From Alligator mississippiensis (lineage: Eukaryota > Chordata > Crocodylia > Alligatoridae): a stretch of 64,000 bases of DNA. Made by a program: the position numbers and the translations under genes. Below are positions 22,885 to 33,330 of the stretch, one piece after another. The stretch spans positions 68,909,895 to 68,973,894 of the forward strand of contig NC_081833.1 of the NCBI RefSeq assembly GCF_030867095.1, written 5' to 3'. Position 1 is the first letter of the stretch, and every line of letters begins with the position of its first letter. The notes beneath the pieces were generated by a model. That model searched no databases, was not told where the DNA came from, and saw nothing but the letters and a program-made list of their open reading frames with translations.

Positions 22885-23860
22885 GCAAGGGGCTTGATCC
22901 TTTTTTTTGTTGTTGTTGGAGCTGAAGCCTGCCCGCAGCTGGGGGGTGAGCAGCCAGTGGGCTGACCAGCTCCTGAGCTGCAGGGGAGTCTGGTTCCTCC
23001 TTCCGCAGCAGTGGCATCCCCCTAGGGCTGGCCAGGTGGGCTGTAAGTGGGCCAGATGTTGCCTCAGCTCTCAGGGGCATGATCCAACTTCCACACGAGC
23101 CTGCCTGGGGTCCCAGCACCTCACATGCCACCCCAACTGCCTTCTGCCACCAACAGTGCCCCCAGCCACCCTGCTGCTGGCCCCTGCAGTGCTCCCAAGT
23201 CAAGCTGGCCCCTTTTTAGCTGCAGCAAGCTTCTAGAAGCACAAGTGGTGAAAGGCTTGATCCTACTTTTGTCAGAGCCTGCCCACCCCCGTGCTGCTGG
23301 AAGGTGAGCTGCTGGTGGGCTGCAGAGCCCCTGAGATGCATGTGGTGGGGTGGTCCTTCCCTCACAGTGGTGGCGGCCCCCAAAGCCACATGGGCAGGCT
23401 GCTAGCAGGCCAGGTGCTGCCCCAGCTTAGAGGTGGCACCTGGCCCAATCTAACTGGTCCCCAAGTCCACCCAAGGAGCAGTGCCTGGTGGGCTTGCAGT
23501 GTGTAAGCTCAGGGAACAGTTGGATTGAGCTGGGTACTACCTCTGAGCTGAGGCAGCACCCAGCCTGCTAGCAGCCCATCCAGGCAGCCCCAGGGGTGCC
23601 ACTATCATGGAGGGAAGGACTGGGGCTCCCTGCAGATCAGGGGCCACTAGACCCACTGGCAGCTTACTTCCCAGCTGTGGGAGAGGTGGGCAGGCTCTGC
23701 TAAAAGGAAAAAAAAAAAAAAAAGGATCCAGCATTGGGCCCCTTGTTGCTTCTGCCTTCAGCAGGTGCCTGCTGAAGGCAGAAGGAGGGAGGGGCCTGAT
23801 CCTTTTTTCACAGAAGCCCGCCTCTCCTGTGGCCAGGGGTTCAGCTGACAGCTGCATCGT
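22885..23860. repeat. GC-rich complex of direct and inverted repeat units
   Basis: Four related units can be seen, each with a GGGGCYTGATCCTTTTTT-like head followed by (G)AGCCTGCCC: about 22888 (+), 23253 (+), 23745 leftwards (-) and 23794 (+, partial). Units at about 23250-23460 and 23530-23745 are inverted with respect to each other. All accompanying open frames (up to 183 codons, 23607-24158) arise from this GC-rich, stop-poor DNA and are not genes. Probably a foldback or tandemly amplified DNA transposon. Family not recognised. Confidence 0.65.
23749..23784. repeat. 17-bp perfect hairpin with TG loop
   Basis: 23749-23765 (CTTCTGCCTTCAGCAGG) is perfectly complementary to 23768-23784, separated by TG only. 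It lies at the junction of the inverted and direct units of the GC-rich complex, so it marks the axis of a local inverted duplication. Confidence 0.85.
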
Positions 23861-23878
23861 TGCAATTTGCAACATTGC

Positions 23879-23910
23879 AAACTCAACTACATCCAGATGT
23901 AGTTTAGTTT
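23879..23910. repeat. 14-bp stem hairpin with CCAG loop
   Basis: AAACTCAACTACAT (23879-23892) pairs with 23897-23910 with one mismatch, with a 4-nt loop. Directly upstream, TTGCAATTTGCAACATTGCAA is also self-complementary. Together these may form the right edge of the neighbouring repeat complex. Confidence 0.65.
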
Positions 23911-26090
23911 ACAACAATGGAAAGCCATTTAAAACCCGCAAAAAAAGTCTTCCACGTGATACCATTAAGCCACACAAAGTGACATTTTCATCATGCGTAC
24001 AAGCACTGTCTATAAACAGTCTTCTAATAGTGAGCCAAAATCATTTTACAAGCAGGGTATCCTTTCATGTTAGTTCGCAGCATGCAGTAGGCAAAACAAA
24101 CAGTATACCTGCACATAGCTCACTTTCAGGGCATAAGTCTGATTGTGCAAGGTGCTGAATGCTTTCTGCCATGTGCTACATGTTTTCCACTCCTGCTGAC
24201 TGGTGCTCAAAAGCCTTGCCCAAACAGGGTACAAACAATGCCTCCAGTCCTGCTGTAGGATCCAGGCAATAGATCATTTATATGAATCTGACTGGAGGAC
24301 CTTCCAGTTTTCCACCTTGATATGCATCAAAATGATCATCTACACCCATCACTTCCACCTCAGTGTTTGAATGGTTATTGCTCTGATTGAATTTAGAATC
24401 TGTGTTGCTGAATTCCTATCAGTAATGAAAAACAGTGATTGTTTCTTTAGGTCCCACATGATTTGAAATGGAAACAAGATTACTCAATGGTATTATTTAC
24501 ATTAAGCATTTTCACAGATATCACAGTGGGTGATGAAATGTTGATTAGTACAATGATAGAAGCATGTGATGTACTCAGCTTATAGAACATACTGTGCACT
24601 TCTGCTCTCTCCTCATGAGATGCAAAACTCCTTATATTTATTGGTGTGCTTAACTTCCCTCATGATGCAGTGATTGGCAAGTCTAACAGAAAACTTGCCA
24701 GCTAATCAAAAAGCTGTTTATCTCCCTTCCTATATAAAAGCATAATAGAAAGAGTTGTCCATGGCTTCGATTTAGAAAGCAACCATACAGACCACACCAA
24801 AGGCTCAAGATAAAAATATTGTGAAGGGGTTTTTAACTAGCGGTAGTTGGGAATTTTTTCAGTGAATCATTTTTTCAGCAGAAAAAGCCAATTAAAAGAA
24901 ACCAAAACCGGTTAAAAGTAAGAGCAGGTTTTGACAACACGTTCTGTTTTGAAAACAAAATTGGGAAAAAGTTTGTGTGGAACACAAAGTATCTACCCCA
25001 AGCCAGAGGATGCTGCTGTTATAGTTCTGTGCTCCTTGCAAAGTCAGCTGTGGGCCCTAAAAACTCTTTGAGGCCTTTGTTTTATGGAAACATTCCTGGA
25101 TATGAAAGTTTCAATTTTTTTCCTGGATAGAAAAAATGTTAGTCAGCATTTGTTTGCCATCACTAAACAAAAAAAAAAGTCAACATGCAGCATCATCCCT
25201 CAGTGATTTATGATACTGCTTGACTTGGCTTCACACAGTAGAAGGCATGCTTTATTTGTGGGGAAAAGTTACAGCAAACGTTTTAACAGCAAACACTGGA
25301 AAAGGAAACTTCTGGAGGGCTAGAGCGGAGAAGCACCAGTTACACTGCTTAAAATGGGTACAGAAGTATCTACCAAGTATCTCTGTGTATGTGTGAGCAA
25401 ATTCCAGGTTCATGATTGTGCAAACTCTTTACCTACACCATTGCAGGGGGAACCATTATATATATTGTCTACAAGGTGACAGGTGTGTTTTTTTCCCTCA
25501 ATGACCAATTAAATATTTTTATTCATGATTCCTGCCATAATATACAGGTTTTCGTGAGCTATTAACTTTATGTGTACCCAGATAACACAATCAACCAGAA
25601 TTGATCTCTTACACCTTTATTGCATTACTTCTAGAGAGCGAAGAAAAATGGATTGCTAATGTAGGATAAGGGAATGGGTGAGGAGTTCAGCTATGTGGGG
25701 AATTTTGCCGTTGATAGTATGGACAGGATTTCACTCAGTGTATCTCCTGCTGCTGCTGGCAGGTACTCTGAATACTCTTTGGAATGACTAATGTGTGAAT
25801 TGTGGTGCCATATTTTTGGAGCCACAAGTCTGAGACTAATCTAGATGCTCTGAATGCACAGAGCCTGCTCTGTTCTAGGGGGCTTTGCAATGGGGCATGA
25901 TGAGCACAGGAGTCCATTTATTATCATTTTGCTGCTGCTGCTTCTGACAGCATGGGGTGCACATTCAGAGCAGTGATATCTGGAGAGTGTTATAACCAGG
26001 CTTTGTCAACAGGAGGGTTGAATGCTGTTCATGGCCTTCATTTTGCCTTTCAACAGGATAATTCAGTAACTAGCAAGTCTAGATTCTATG
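23911..26090. other. non-coding stretch, no gene recognised
   Basis: No coding signal. 24835-25140 contains GAATTTTTTCAGTGAATC and TTTCAATTTTTTTCCTGGAT, which recall a decayed palindromic repeat (ttttccatggaaa type), but I cannot bound it. Confidence 0.5.
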
Positions 26091-26107
26091 TGAGATATAT
26101 GCAGAGC

Positions 26108-26172
26108 TTATAGATCTATCTATAGATAGAGAGAGAATGAGAGAGCGAGAGCAAGCAAGAGAGCAAGAGCAT
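26108..26172. repeat. GATA/GAGA/GCAA simple repeat
   Basis: ATAGATCTATCTATAGATAG is followed by GAGAGAGAATGAGAGAGCG and AGCAAGCAAGAGAGCAAGAG. A purine-rich compound microsatellite, which also explains the open frame starting at 26137. Confidence 0.85.
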
Positions 26173-27560
26173 ATATCAGAGTACGCTTTTATCTCAGGAT
26201 TGTTTGCTATCGGTGTCTTACGTCTCATGTATTCCAGTGTCTGCAGACCATTAGAACAGAATCTTCTTGGGATGGAAAGATCAGCACTTTTCTTTTTTCC
26301 ATTTCTGTTCTTCCATTGCAGAAGAGTAAATGCTGCATAAGTTTGTGTTCTTAATTATTCTCATATGCTTTTGCAATTGCATTGCTAGAATTGTTGGTCC
26401 GACCAGAAGAGAGTACTTGTTCCCTGGCCACGAGCTAAGCTGTGTCACAAGAGGTGGGCCTACAATGCATTACACTGTGCTAGATAGTGCAAACGTGTGT
26501 TGCCCATTTCTTTCCTTTCTGTTCATGCCAAATACCCTGCCAAAAGTCATGCAGAGGTGGTGAGAGCAGCAGTCAGAGTACCTGTGTCACTGGAACTGGC
26601 ATGCTGGAGACCCACAGTCTGATTTCAGTGCTATGAATGTCCCAAACAGTGCTTGTGTGACATTTTTTCATACACTTGAAGGAGGAGTAGTGTGCAGAAT
26701 GTTTTTTCCCCATCAGCAGTCTCTACCATGGTCTAATGCGGTGCAAACCTGCCTGAAGTCATAGCCCAAGGGAAGGGGTGGCAGGTATTGATCCCAGCCC
26801 AGGAAACCACATCCACAGTTCCTTCCCTCTTCTCACCTTAGTCCGCTGGAGCACTGATTTGCTCTTTGCCTCTTCTAGCACCAAACCACTACAGGCCCCT
26901 ATGACTGTGGTGACATAGTTGTCCTGGTGGGTGCATTAGCTTAGCTCTATTTTTCTTGTAGCTTGGATGTGTACAGCAATGAGCATATAACACCAATGCA
27001 CTCCTGAGCACCCATACTCAACAAGTTAGTAGCTCACACAGGGTTCTTATAACACAGGTTCGCAGTACAAATCATGATCTATCCCAGTATGTGTGTTTAT
27101 GTATATGGATTCCCATTTGAGTTCACGGAGGTTATACACATAAATCTCTGCACAGTGAGAGGAGAAAATACACAACAGGGAAGTGCATCAGAATTTCATA
27201 TGAAAACAATGAACATTTAGACTAAAATGCAAATAGCAGAACTGCATAATTTGTGGTTAGAAAGGCCAAGTGCTAGTCATTATTCAATTTCTTCCATGTC
27301 TTTCATCTAGACTTCTGTATGAAAGCCAGAAGCAAACAACATTTTTACAGGGAGAAGAGTCTATTTTTATCATCAGGTTATATACTGGGGAAAAAAAATC
27401 TAAGAAGAGCAAGTGAGTAATCAGGTTTATCTCTCTAGATTGAAAGCAATAAATTACCATACAGCCAAGTCAATCATTAATCCAGTTATAATGTATAACT
27501 TCATAGCAAACAAAAGCCACACATATTGAGAGTGAATTGTTTACAATAAAAAGTTACATA
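26173..27560. other. non-coding stretch, no gene recognised
   Basis: Short frames only. 27110-27160 (TTGAGTTCACGGAGGTTATACACATAAA, broken by mismatches) resembles the amniote palindromic repeat family seen at 41.6 kb but is a small fragment. Confidence 0.45.
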
Positions 27561-28150
27561 TTAAAACATACTTATAATCATAATCTTCTGCAAACACGCT
27601 CTTCAAGAGGAAAAACACAAGTTTCGGGCTTTGTAATAATGTGGGTTGACTATGTATAATGGAAAGTGCCGCATGTAACAAGGCCAGTGTATAATCACAT
27701 ATTATGGGGGAGGTATTCTTGCAGGGAAAAAACAGCTACCCACAAAAGAAAGCGTTCAACAGAACTTGTTCTCTCCCCCTCCCTCTCTCTGTGTCAAAGG
27801 AATTCATTGTCATCTTTCAAAACACACATGCAAAAAAAAAAGTTTCATTGAAAACAAAACGTATGATTTAATCTGACCTGACCAGCGATTCATTTTAGCC
27901 CCATGAAGGTTAGCCTGGTGACATCACACTGCCTCATGCCATTGGACCACAGGCATTAATTGTAAGCTCTAGAAAAGACTTGGCATTCAACTGCAGAATG
28001 GGAAAGTCCACACATTTCAGATGACTGATTTGGGAGAGCTGACAAACAATTTTGTATGCCCTCTTGCTCTTCGAGATCCAGAGCCCAGCTCTGGCTTTAC
28101 ATCGGACAAATATGCTGCCTCTAGAAACATGTCAAAGTGGCAAGAAACCA
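27560..28150. promoter_or_regulatory. candidate conserved non-coding element
   Basis: Repeat-free segment with AAACACGCTCTTCAAGAGG, TTTAATCTGACCTGACC, GCATTAATTGTAAGC and ATCGGACAAATATGC strings, broken only by a short CT-rich and A-rich run (27770-27845). Texture resembles vertebrate enhancers. No direct proof. Confidence 0.2.
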
Positions 28151-29288
28151 AAACTTGGCACTTGCATTGAGCTCATTTCTTGAAGGTCTGGTAGTGCTTC
28201 ACAGTGGAAGGCAAGTCTCATCCTATTGCCCATGGTCTTCGAGGGGTAGAAAGTGACTCTGCCACGTGAAGTGCCATCTCAAAATTGCACAGGAAGTTTC
28301 TGCCACAACCCAGAGGCCCTGATTCTCTCTTACACTTGTACCATGAAAAGATATTTCCCTCATTTCTTGCCTGTGCCACTGGTTAAAAGAGAAAGGAAAA
28401 CTGAAAGGAAGAAATAATGAAGCCCCTTCTGAATGATGCAGCTGTTTTCTTAGCAACATATAACAAAATTTAGTTGAAAAGGTACAACTCTACCTTGCAT
28501 AACATATGGCTAGTGAGAGATGGAAAACATGTTCAGATTTGGATACTGGAAAAACAAATGTCAGGGTACCTCTGCACAATTCCAGCTTCATCACACACAC
28601 GCAATAAATCATACAGTGTGAACACCAGTTTTATGATCTACATAAATTCAGTGGTACTCATAACAGTTTCTGTACCGCTTCTTGAGTACTATGATGATGG
28701 ACCTATATGGAGTATAATAGATAGGAAGAGAGCTGGGTATGAACATACAAATACATAAATTATAATGAGTCTTCTCCTTTCGGATGACATTTTAGGATTA
28801 CAAAATTCATACATTAATACCTAATTTGATAACCAGTCAAGTGCTTCAGGAGTAGCTGCATGGATCGATTCTAGATCACCATTAAATGATCTAACTGGGC
28901 AATCGTTCACAATGTGTTGTATCATCTGAAAAAAATCGCACTACAATTGCAACATTATAATGAGTTAAAAGCAGGGAGATTTACCACACATCATTTGTTC
29001 CATAGCAACTGGTTTGTTCAGTGTCTCACCCAGTGCAAAAGCTCCTGTCATGTATTATTTAGGGCTAAGTTACCCAGGCTTAGCTTTTACTTACTGCATA
29101 CTGGGAGCAGACAAATGAAACAGCTACTGTGGAATAGCTGATGCCTGGTAAGTCACCACTTCTAATTGGGAATCATTTGTTCTCCTGTCTATGCCCAGAA
29201 CTAGACAGGCTCCCACTACACCATGAATGTACTGTGACCAGCAGGCCCCCACAAGTACTCTGCACTGATCTTGGAGGGTTGCCTTTTG
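28150..29288. other. non-coding stretch, no gene recognised
   Basis: No coding signal and no repeat assigned. Confidence 0.5.
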
Positions 29289-29296
29289 CCATAGAG

Positions 29297-29472
29297 CAGG
29301 TACATGTACCCCTGGGGGATATGCAAGAGAAATTGTGTAATGGCAGAATTAATTTTCATTCTAATACTTGGCATTTAAGGGGTTAAAATATAAAATGTAT
29401 GCTGGTAGGGTTACATGGGCAGCTGGTAAATCTGGAGGGGGTACATGATAAGAAAAAGTTTGGGAACCTCTG
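29297..29472. mobile_element. short hAT relic with 8-bp target duplication
   Basis: Ends CAGGTACATGTACCCC... and ...AAAGTTTGGGAACCTCTG. The right end is the usual hAT terminus CAGAGGTTCCCAAACTTTTT in reverse complement. Flanks 29289-29296 (ccatagag) and 29473-29480 (ccatatag) match at seven of eight positions. The left terminal repeat has lost its TTCCCAAAC part, so this is a 176-bp internally deleted copy of a family normally reading ...TTCCCAAACTT...GGGTACG. No transposase. Confidence 0.75.
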
Positions 29473-29480
29473 CCATATAG

Positions 29481-30074
29481 CAACGCAGCCATGTTTGCAC
29501 ATTCCCGCAGGTGGGCTAATTAGTGTGTGAAGCAGGGACCATCCCTTTTACTTAGCACTGCTAATTAGCTTGCCTGAAACACAGAATGGATGCAGATACA
29601 CTGCTTCTGGGTTGGTAAGCAGATGGGGCCAGTGCCCAAAGGACAAGTTCTGTGCTGTGCAGTGGGATAGACGTCTCAACACAAACTCCATCGCAGGTCT
29701 GGACAAGACGAGTTGCAGGGCGCATGGAAGTTTCAGAGGGAAAACAGAAACCACAACCCAAGCAAACCCTTGAGAGGGTGTAGTAAAACCTCAAAATGTT
29801 TGAAAAGAAATTTCTATGATGTGTCCGAGTGACATAACCTGCCTGACATTTAATGTCCCCACAGTATATGGAGCACACATTTCAAGTAAAAGGGGTACAA
29901 ACAACATTATTCACTTTCTTACAATCAAAACCAGAAAACTGTCTTGCCAAATGCATGATCAGAGGGATAGCCTTGCCCACTATTTAGTCAAAGACATATA
30001 GAAGATGAAGATATGCTGGTTCCTTATCACAAGTTCCTCAACTATTTATCTTATGCCTGGTTAAAACTGATCTC
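29481..30074. other. non-coding stretch, no gene recognised
   Basis: Short frames on both strands (for example 29561-29878 minus, 105 codons) without protein character. No repeat assigned. Confidence 0.5.
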
Positions 30075-30075
30075 C

Positions 30076-31777
30076 CAGGCTAGGGACAGAAGTTACACAT
30101 AAACTGGTTTAAGTCATCAGAAACTGGTTTAAACCTGTAACAGAACATAAGCTCAGTACATAACCAGATTAAAAATGGCTGAAACTGGTTTAAGATAAAC
30201 TTGATCGAATGTACTATCAGACTTAACTGATTTGGGTCAAACCAATTTATGAAACTTCTGTCCCAGACCCCTTCCTGGTTCAAGTTAAATCACAGTCCTG
30301 CAGCATCCCAGCATGCTTTGCAGTCCCAGGCTGGGCTGTGCTGTCTGCTCTAGCAGAGGAGGGTTGTGGGGGAGGGGAACGGACTCCAGTCTCTGGTCAA
30401 TCCCAGCTGAGGTCTGGGGTCAGGGAAGCAGTTTAAACACCCTTTCCCCCACTCAAACATAGTGCTGGCTGTGACCATAGACTACAAATCCCAGAGGCAC
30501 CTGGAAGCAGGAAGAAGTGATAAGCAACTCTGCGGGGTCTTGCTGCTGTGAGTCTGGATTGCAAATCCCAGAGACCTCACGGGCAGCAGGAAGAGGAAGC
30601 AAACACACGGCTCATGCTCTAGTACCACCTGACTTCTGGCTTGAGCCACTGCAGGCATATGGCTACATTTCCTGAATCAAAAGTAAATGTGTGTCCAGTT
30701 GTTTTGCAGTTGAATCTCTGCAGCTTAGACTAATCTGTGAAGACTGAATCGATTCAGCCTCGGGCTTTTTGACTGTGTGTACTTAGCCCAAACAGCCAGG
30801 TTGGAGTTGCCCTCCTTTTGCAACCAGTACACAGCACTGTACATTTGTAATTAGCATACATACAATGTGTCTTTATGACTTCTGTTCTGTGCAACACTGC
30901 AGTTTCTCTAACCCATGGTAATTGCTTTTTGACATGGCGTACTCCAGTCCAATTGTGAAGACACTGGGGCTAAGTACAGAAAGTCAAAAAGCCTGAGGCT
31001 AAATTGATTAAGTCTTTGCAGGTTAGTCTAAGATGCAGAGATTAAACTGAAACAGAAGTGAATAGATATTTGCCTTTATTTCACAAAATGCAGCCACATG
31101 CCTGCAGTGGCTCAAGCCAGAAGCAAGGGGGTGCTAGAGCATAGCTCTGTGGTATGTAGCTAGCATGGGTTGTGTGTTCACTTCCTCTTTCTGCTGCCAC
31201 CAAGGTCTCTGGGGATCTACAGTCCAAAATTACGACAGCAGGACTCTGCAGAGTCTCTCATCACTTCTTTTTCCTGCTTCCAGGTGCCACTGGGATTTGT
31301 AGTCCGCAGTTGCAGCCAGCAGTAAATTTGCATGGGGGAAGAGGTATTTAACCCCACTCCCAGGGCTTGCCTGGCAGTGGGGCAGTCCCCACCTCATAGA
31401 CTGGGGTGCATCCCCAGCTGGGCATGCTCTCCCCACTCCTTTGTCAGCCAGCCCTCACTGCTCCAGCTAGGGGGCAGAGGTTGTGGGGCCAGCCCTGCTC
31501 TCTGTAGCAAACAGCACAGCACAGGGCTGCAAAGCATGCTGGGATGCTGCAGGGCTGTGATTTAACTTGAACCAGGAAGGGGTCTGGGACAGAAGTTTCA
31601 TAAACCAGTTTGACCCAAATCAGTTAAGTCTAATACTACATTCAACCAGGTTTACCTTAAACCAGTTTCAGCCATTTTTAAACTGGTTTATGTGCCTTGA
31701 GCTTCTGTTCTGTTGCAGGTTTAAACCAGATTTGATTACTTAAACCGGTTTATGTATAACTTCTGTCCCTAGCCTGG
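30076..31777. mobile_element. 1.7-kb foldback DNA transposon (long inverted arms)
   Basis: The left arm (about 30076-30790) is the imperfect reverse complement of the right arm (about 30965-31777), with a spacer of roughly 175 bp. Outer ends read AGGCTAGGGACAGAAGTTA and, in reverse complement, the same with one change. Landmarks are mirrored in order: AAACTGGTTTAA boxes, ACTGATTTGGGTC, CAGCATCCCAGCATGC, ACTACAAATCCCAG and TGTACTTAGCCC. The right arm is about 100 bp longer. No transposase frame. No target duplication is obvious at the ends, so the superfamily is undetermined. A half copy lies at 52.5 kb and a shorter relative at 58.4 kb. Confidence 0.85.
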
Positions 31778-32875
31778 AGGAGGCTGGAAGGGGAAATATT
31801 GAGGAGTGGATTATAGGTACTGATCAGTTGGTTAAAACATTTAAACAAAAAATGCCATTTTGCCAAAACTAAAATATTTGGGGAAACAGTGATTTCAATG
31901 GGAAAGTTTCTCAAGCAAAGCAGAGACTTATCTCCCATATTCCAGATCAGTGCCCCATCTTCCAACTACTGGCTATGCTGTATAGATTGGTCTCTCTCTC
32001 TCTCATCCTTCAGAAAAAAAATATCTTTCTGCAGGTTTTTAGTTTTGTCGTGCACTACAATAACAACAACTTTTGAAAATTTTCATAAAGTAGAAATGTT
32101 TTCTGGCCAGCCCTCATCCGCTTACACAGGCAAGGAAAATAATTGCGTCTCAAACCCGGTGATGATAATATGCTTGCAAGATCTTGTTTATTGCCATCAG
32201 TTGAGAAGGGATGTGAGTCAATCTTCTATCTCAGTTTCACTTCAATCACTTATTCCTTTGGTTTAGTGAAACCAAAGTAGCTGTCAGAGCTTGAAGTCCT
32301 CAGGGTGCCTGTGTCCTGTAGCATATAACTTAATTTCCGAAACAAATAATTGCAGCTAAGATTCTAAGTGTCCCCCTTCCTAGCAGGATCTTATGCATAT
32401 GCAAAACTAAAAATTGTGATGATCAGTCTCCATGAAAACTGGCTACAAAAGTCTTAAAAGGACTGACATAGTGTTTCCTCTTTTTATAGCTAGGACAAGT
32501 CATCTCCACAACTGCTGTCGTCTTCTCTGATCTACCATAGAAGGCCAAATCTCTCTGTAGCGTTTTAGAGATCAAATCTGTATGAACAGCTCAAATTGAT
32601 TTTGGATTTGAGATTCTCTCTTTCAGGGCCTGCAACGGTATCTGCATATTTGTAAGGATTTGGCCTTCAGTGTTTTCACGATTTGACCCTTTCCCCTTAG
32701 TTTCAACACTGTCCTACTTATACTGAGCCTGTGCACATAATAGGGCTGACTTTTTCACTTGTAATGTGGGATGTGTAACAGGATTTATTTCCAGGCCATT
32801 TCAAATAGAAGGTATTGTTTTGTAGCGATGCCACCAAAGCTGAGTTTGGAGAATATACTTGTTTAACTTCTGTGG
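31778..32875. other. non-coding stretch, no gene recognised
   Basis: 31815-31905 (AAAATGCCATTTTGCCAAAA) recalls a decayed palindromic repeat. A CT microsatellite of about 14 bp lies at 31990. The 125-codon frame at 31889-32266 has no protein character. Confidence 0.5.
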
Positions 32876-32880
32876 TATGC

Positions 32881-32912
<32 letters not shown>

Positions 32913-32913
32913 G
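32881..32913. repeat. TA dinucleotide microsatellite
   Basis: About 12-14 TA units following ATAAATATATA, bounded by GCGCACC. Uninterrupted, so likely length-variable. Confidence 0.95.
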
Positions 32914-33224
32914 CGCACCTGTTCAAGAGAGAATGCAGTGCAGGGCCATTTATAACAATAATGACAAATGACACAGCTTATGAGTGGGAATTTGGGTCTG
33001 GTACATGTTACAGCATGCAATAGACTGATTGCTTCTTATATTGAAAGACTAGGATTCATTTGCAGAAGGCTCACACCAAGGCAGTCCTCCTTGCTATTTC
33101 ACCAACACTTCTCCATTTTGATTTGGAGGTATCTAAAGCCATTTCTTTGGTTACTGTAGGCTTGCCCTCTCTGCTGTGACACACACTTGTCTGAACTGCT
33201 CCCTTTATCATAACTGGTCTTTCT

Positions 33225-33330
33225 TCTTTAATATAGACTATAACCAACTTGGGGCAAAGGACCATGTCTTTTAATTTCCCTGTATGGCATGAAAAACTCC
33301 TATAGCATTAGATAAATCACAAATAATAAC
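33225..33330 (+). repeat. SINE 3' fragment (TTGGGGCAAAGGACCATGTC type)
   Basis: Reads GACTATAACCAACTTGGGGC, AAAGGACCATGTCTTTTAAT and ATAGCATTAGATAAATCACAAA. This parallels a familiar sauropsid interspersed repeat tail (agctccttggggcagggaccatgtctt..., ...tagcactagataaataa). Only the 3' part is visible, and it is diverged. Confidence 0.55.

Noticed and set aside
23607-24158. 183-codon open frame
   Set aside because: Starts within the GC-rich repeat complex and runs through a poly-A tract (poly-lysine) into unrelated AT-rich DNA. Not protein-like.
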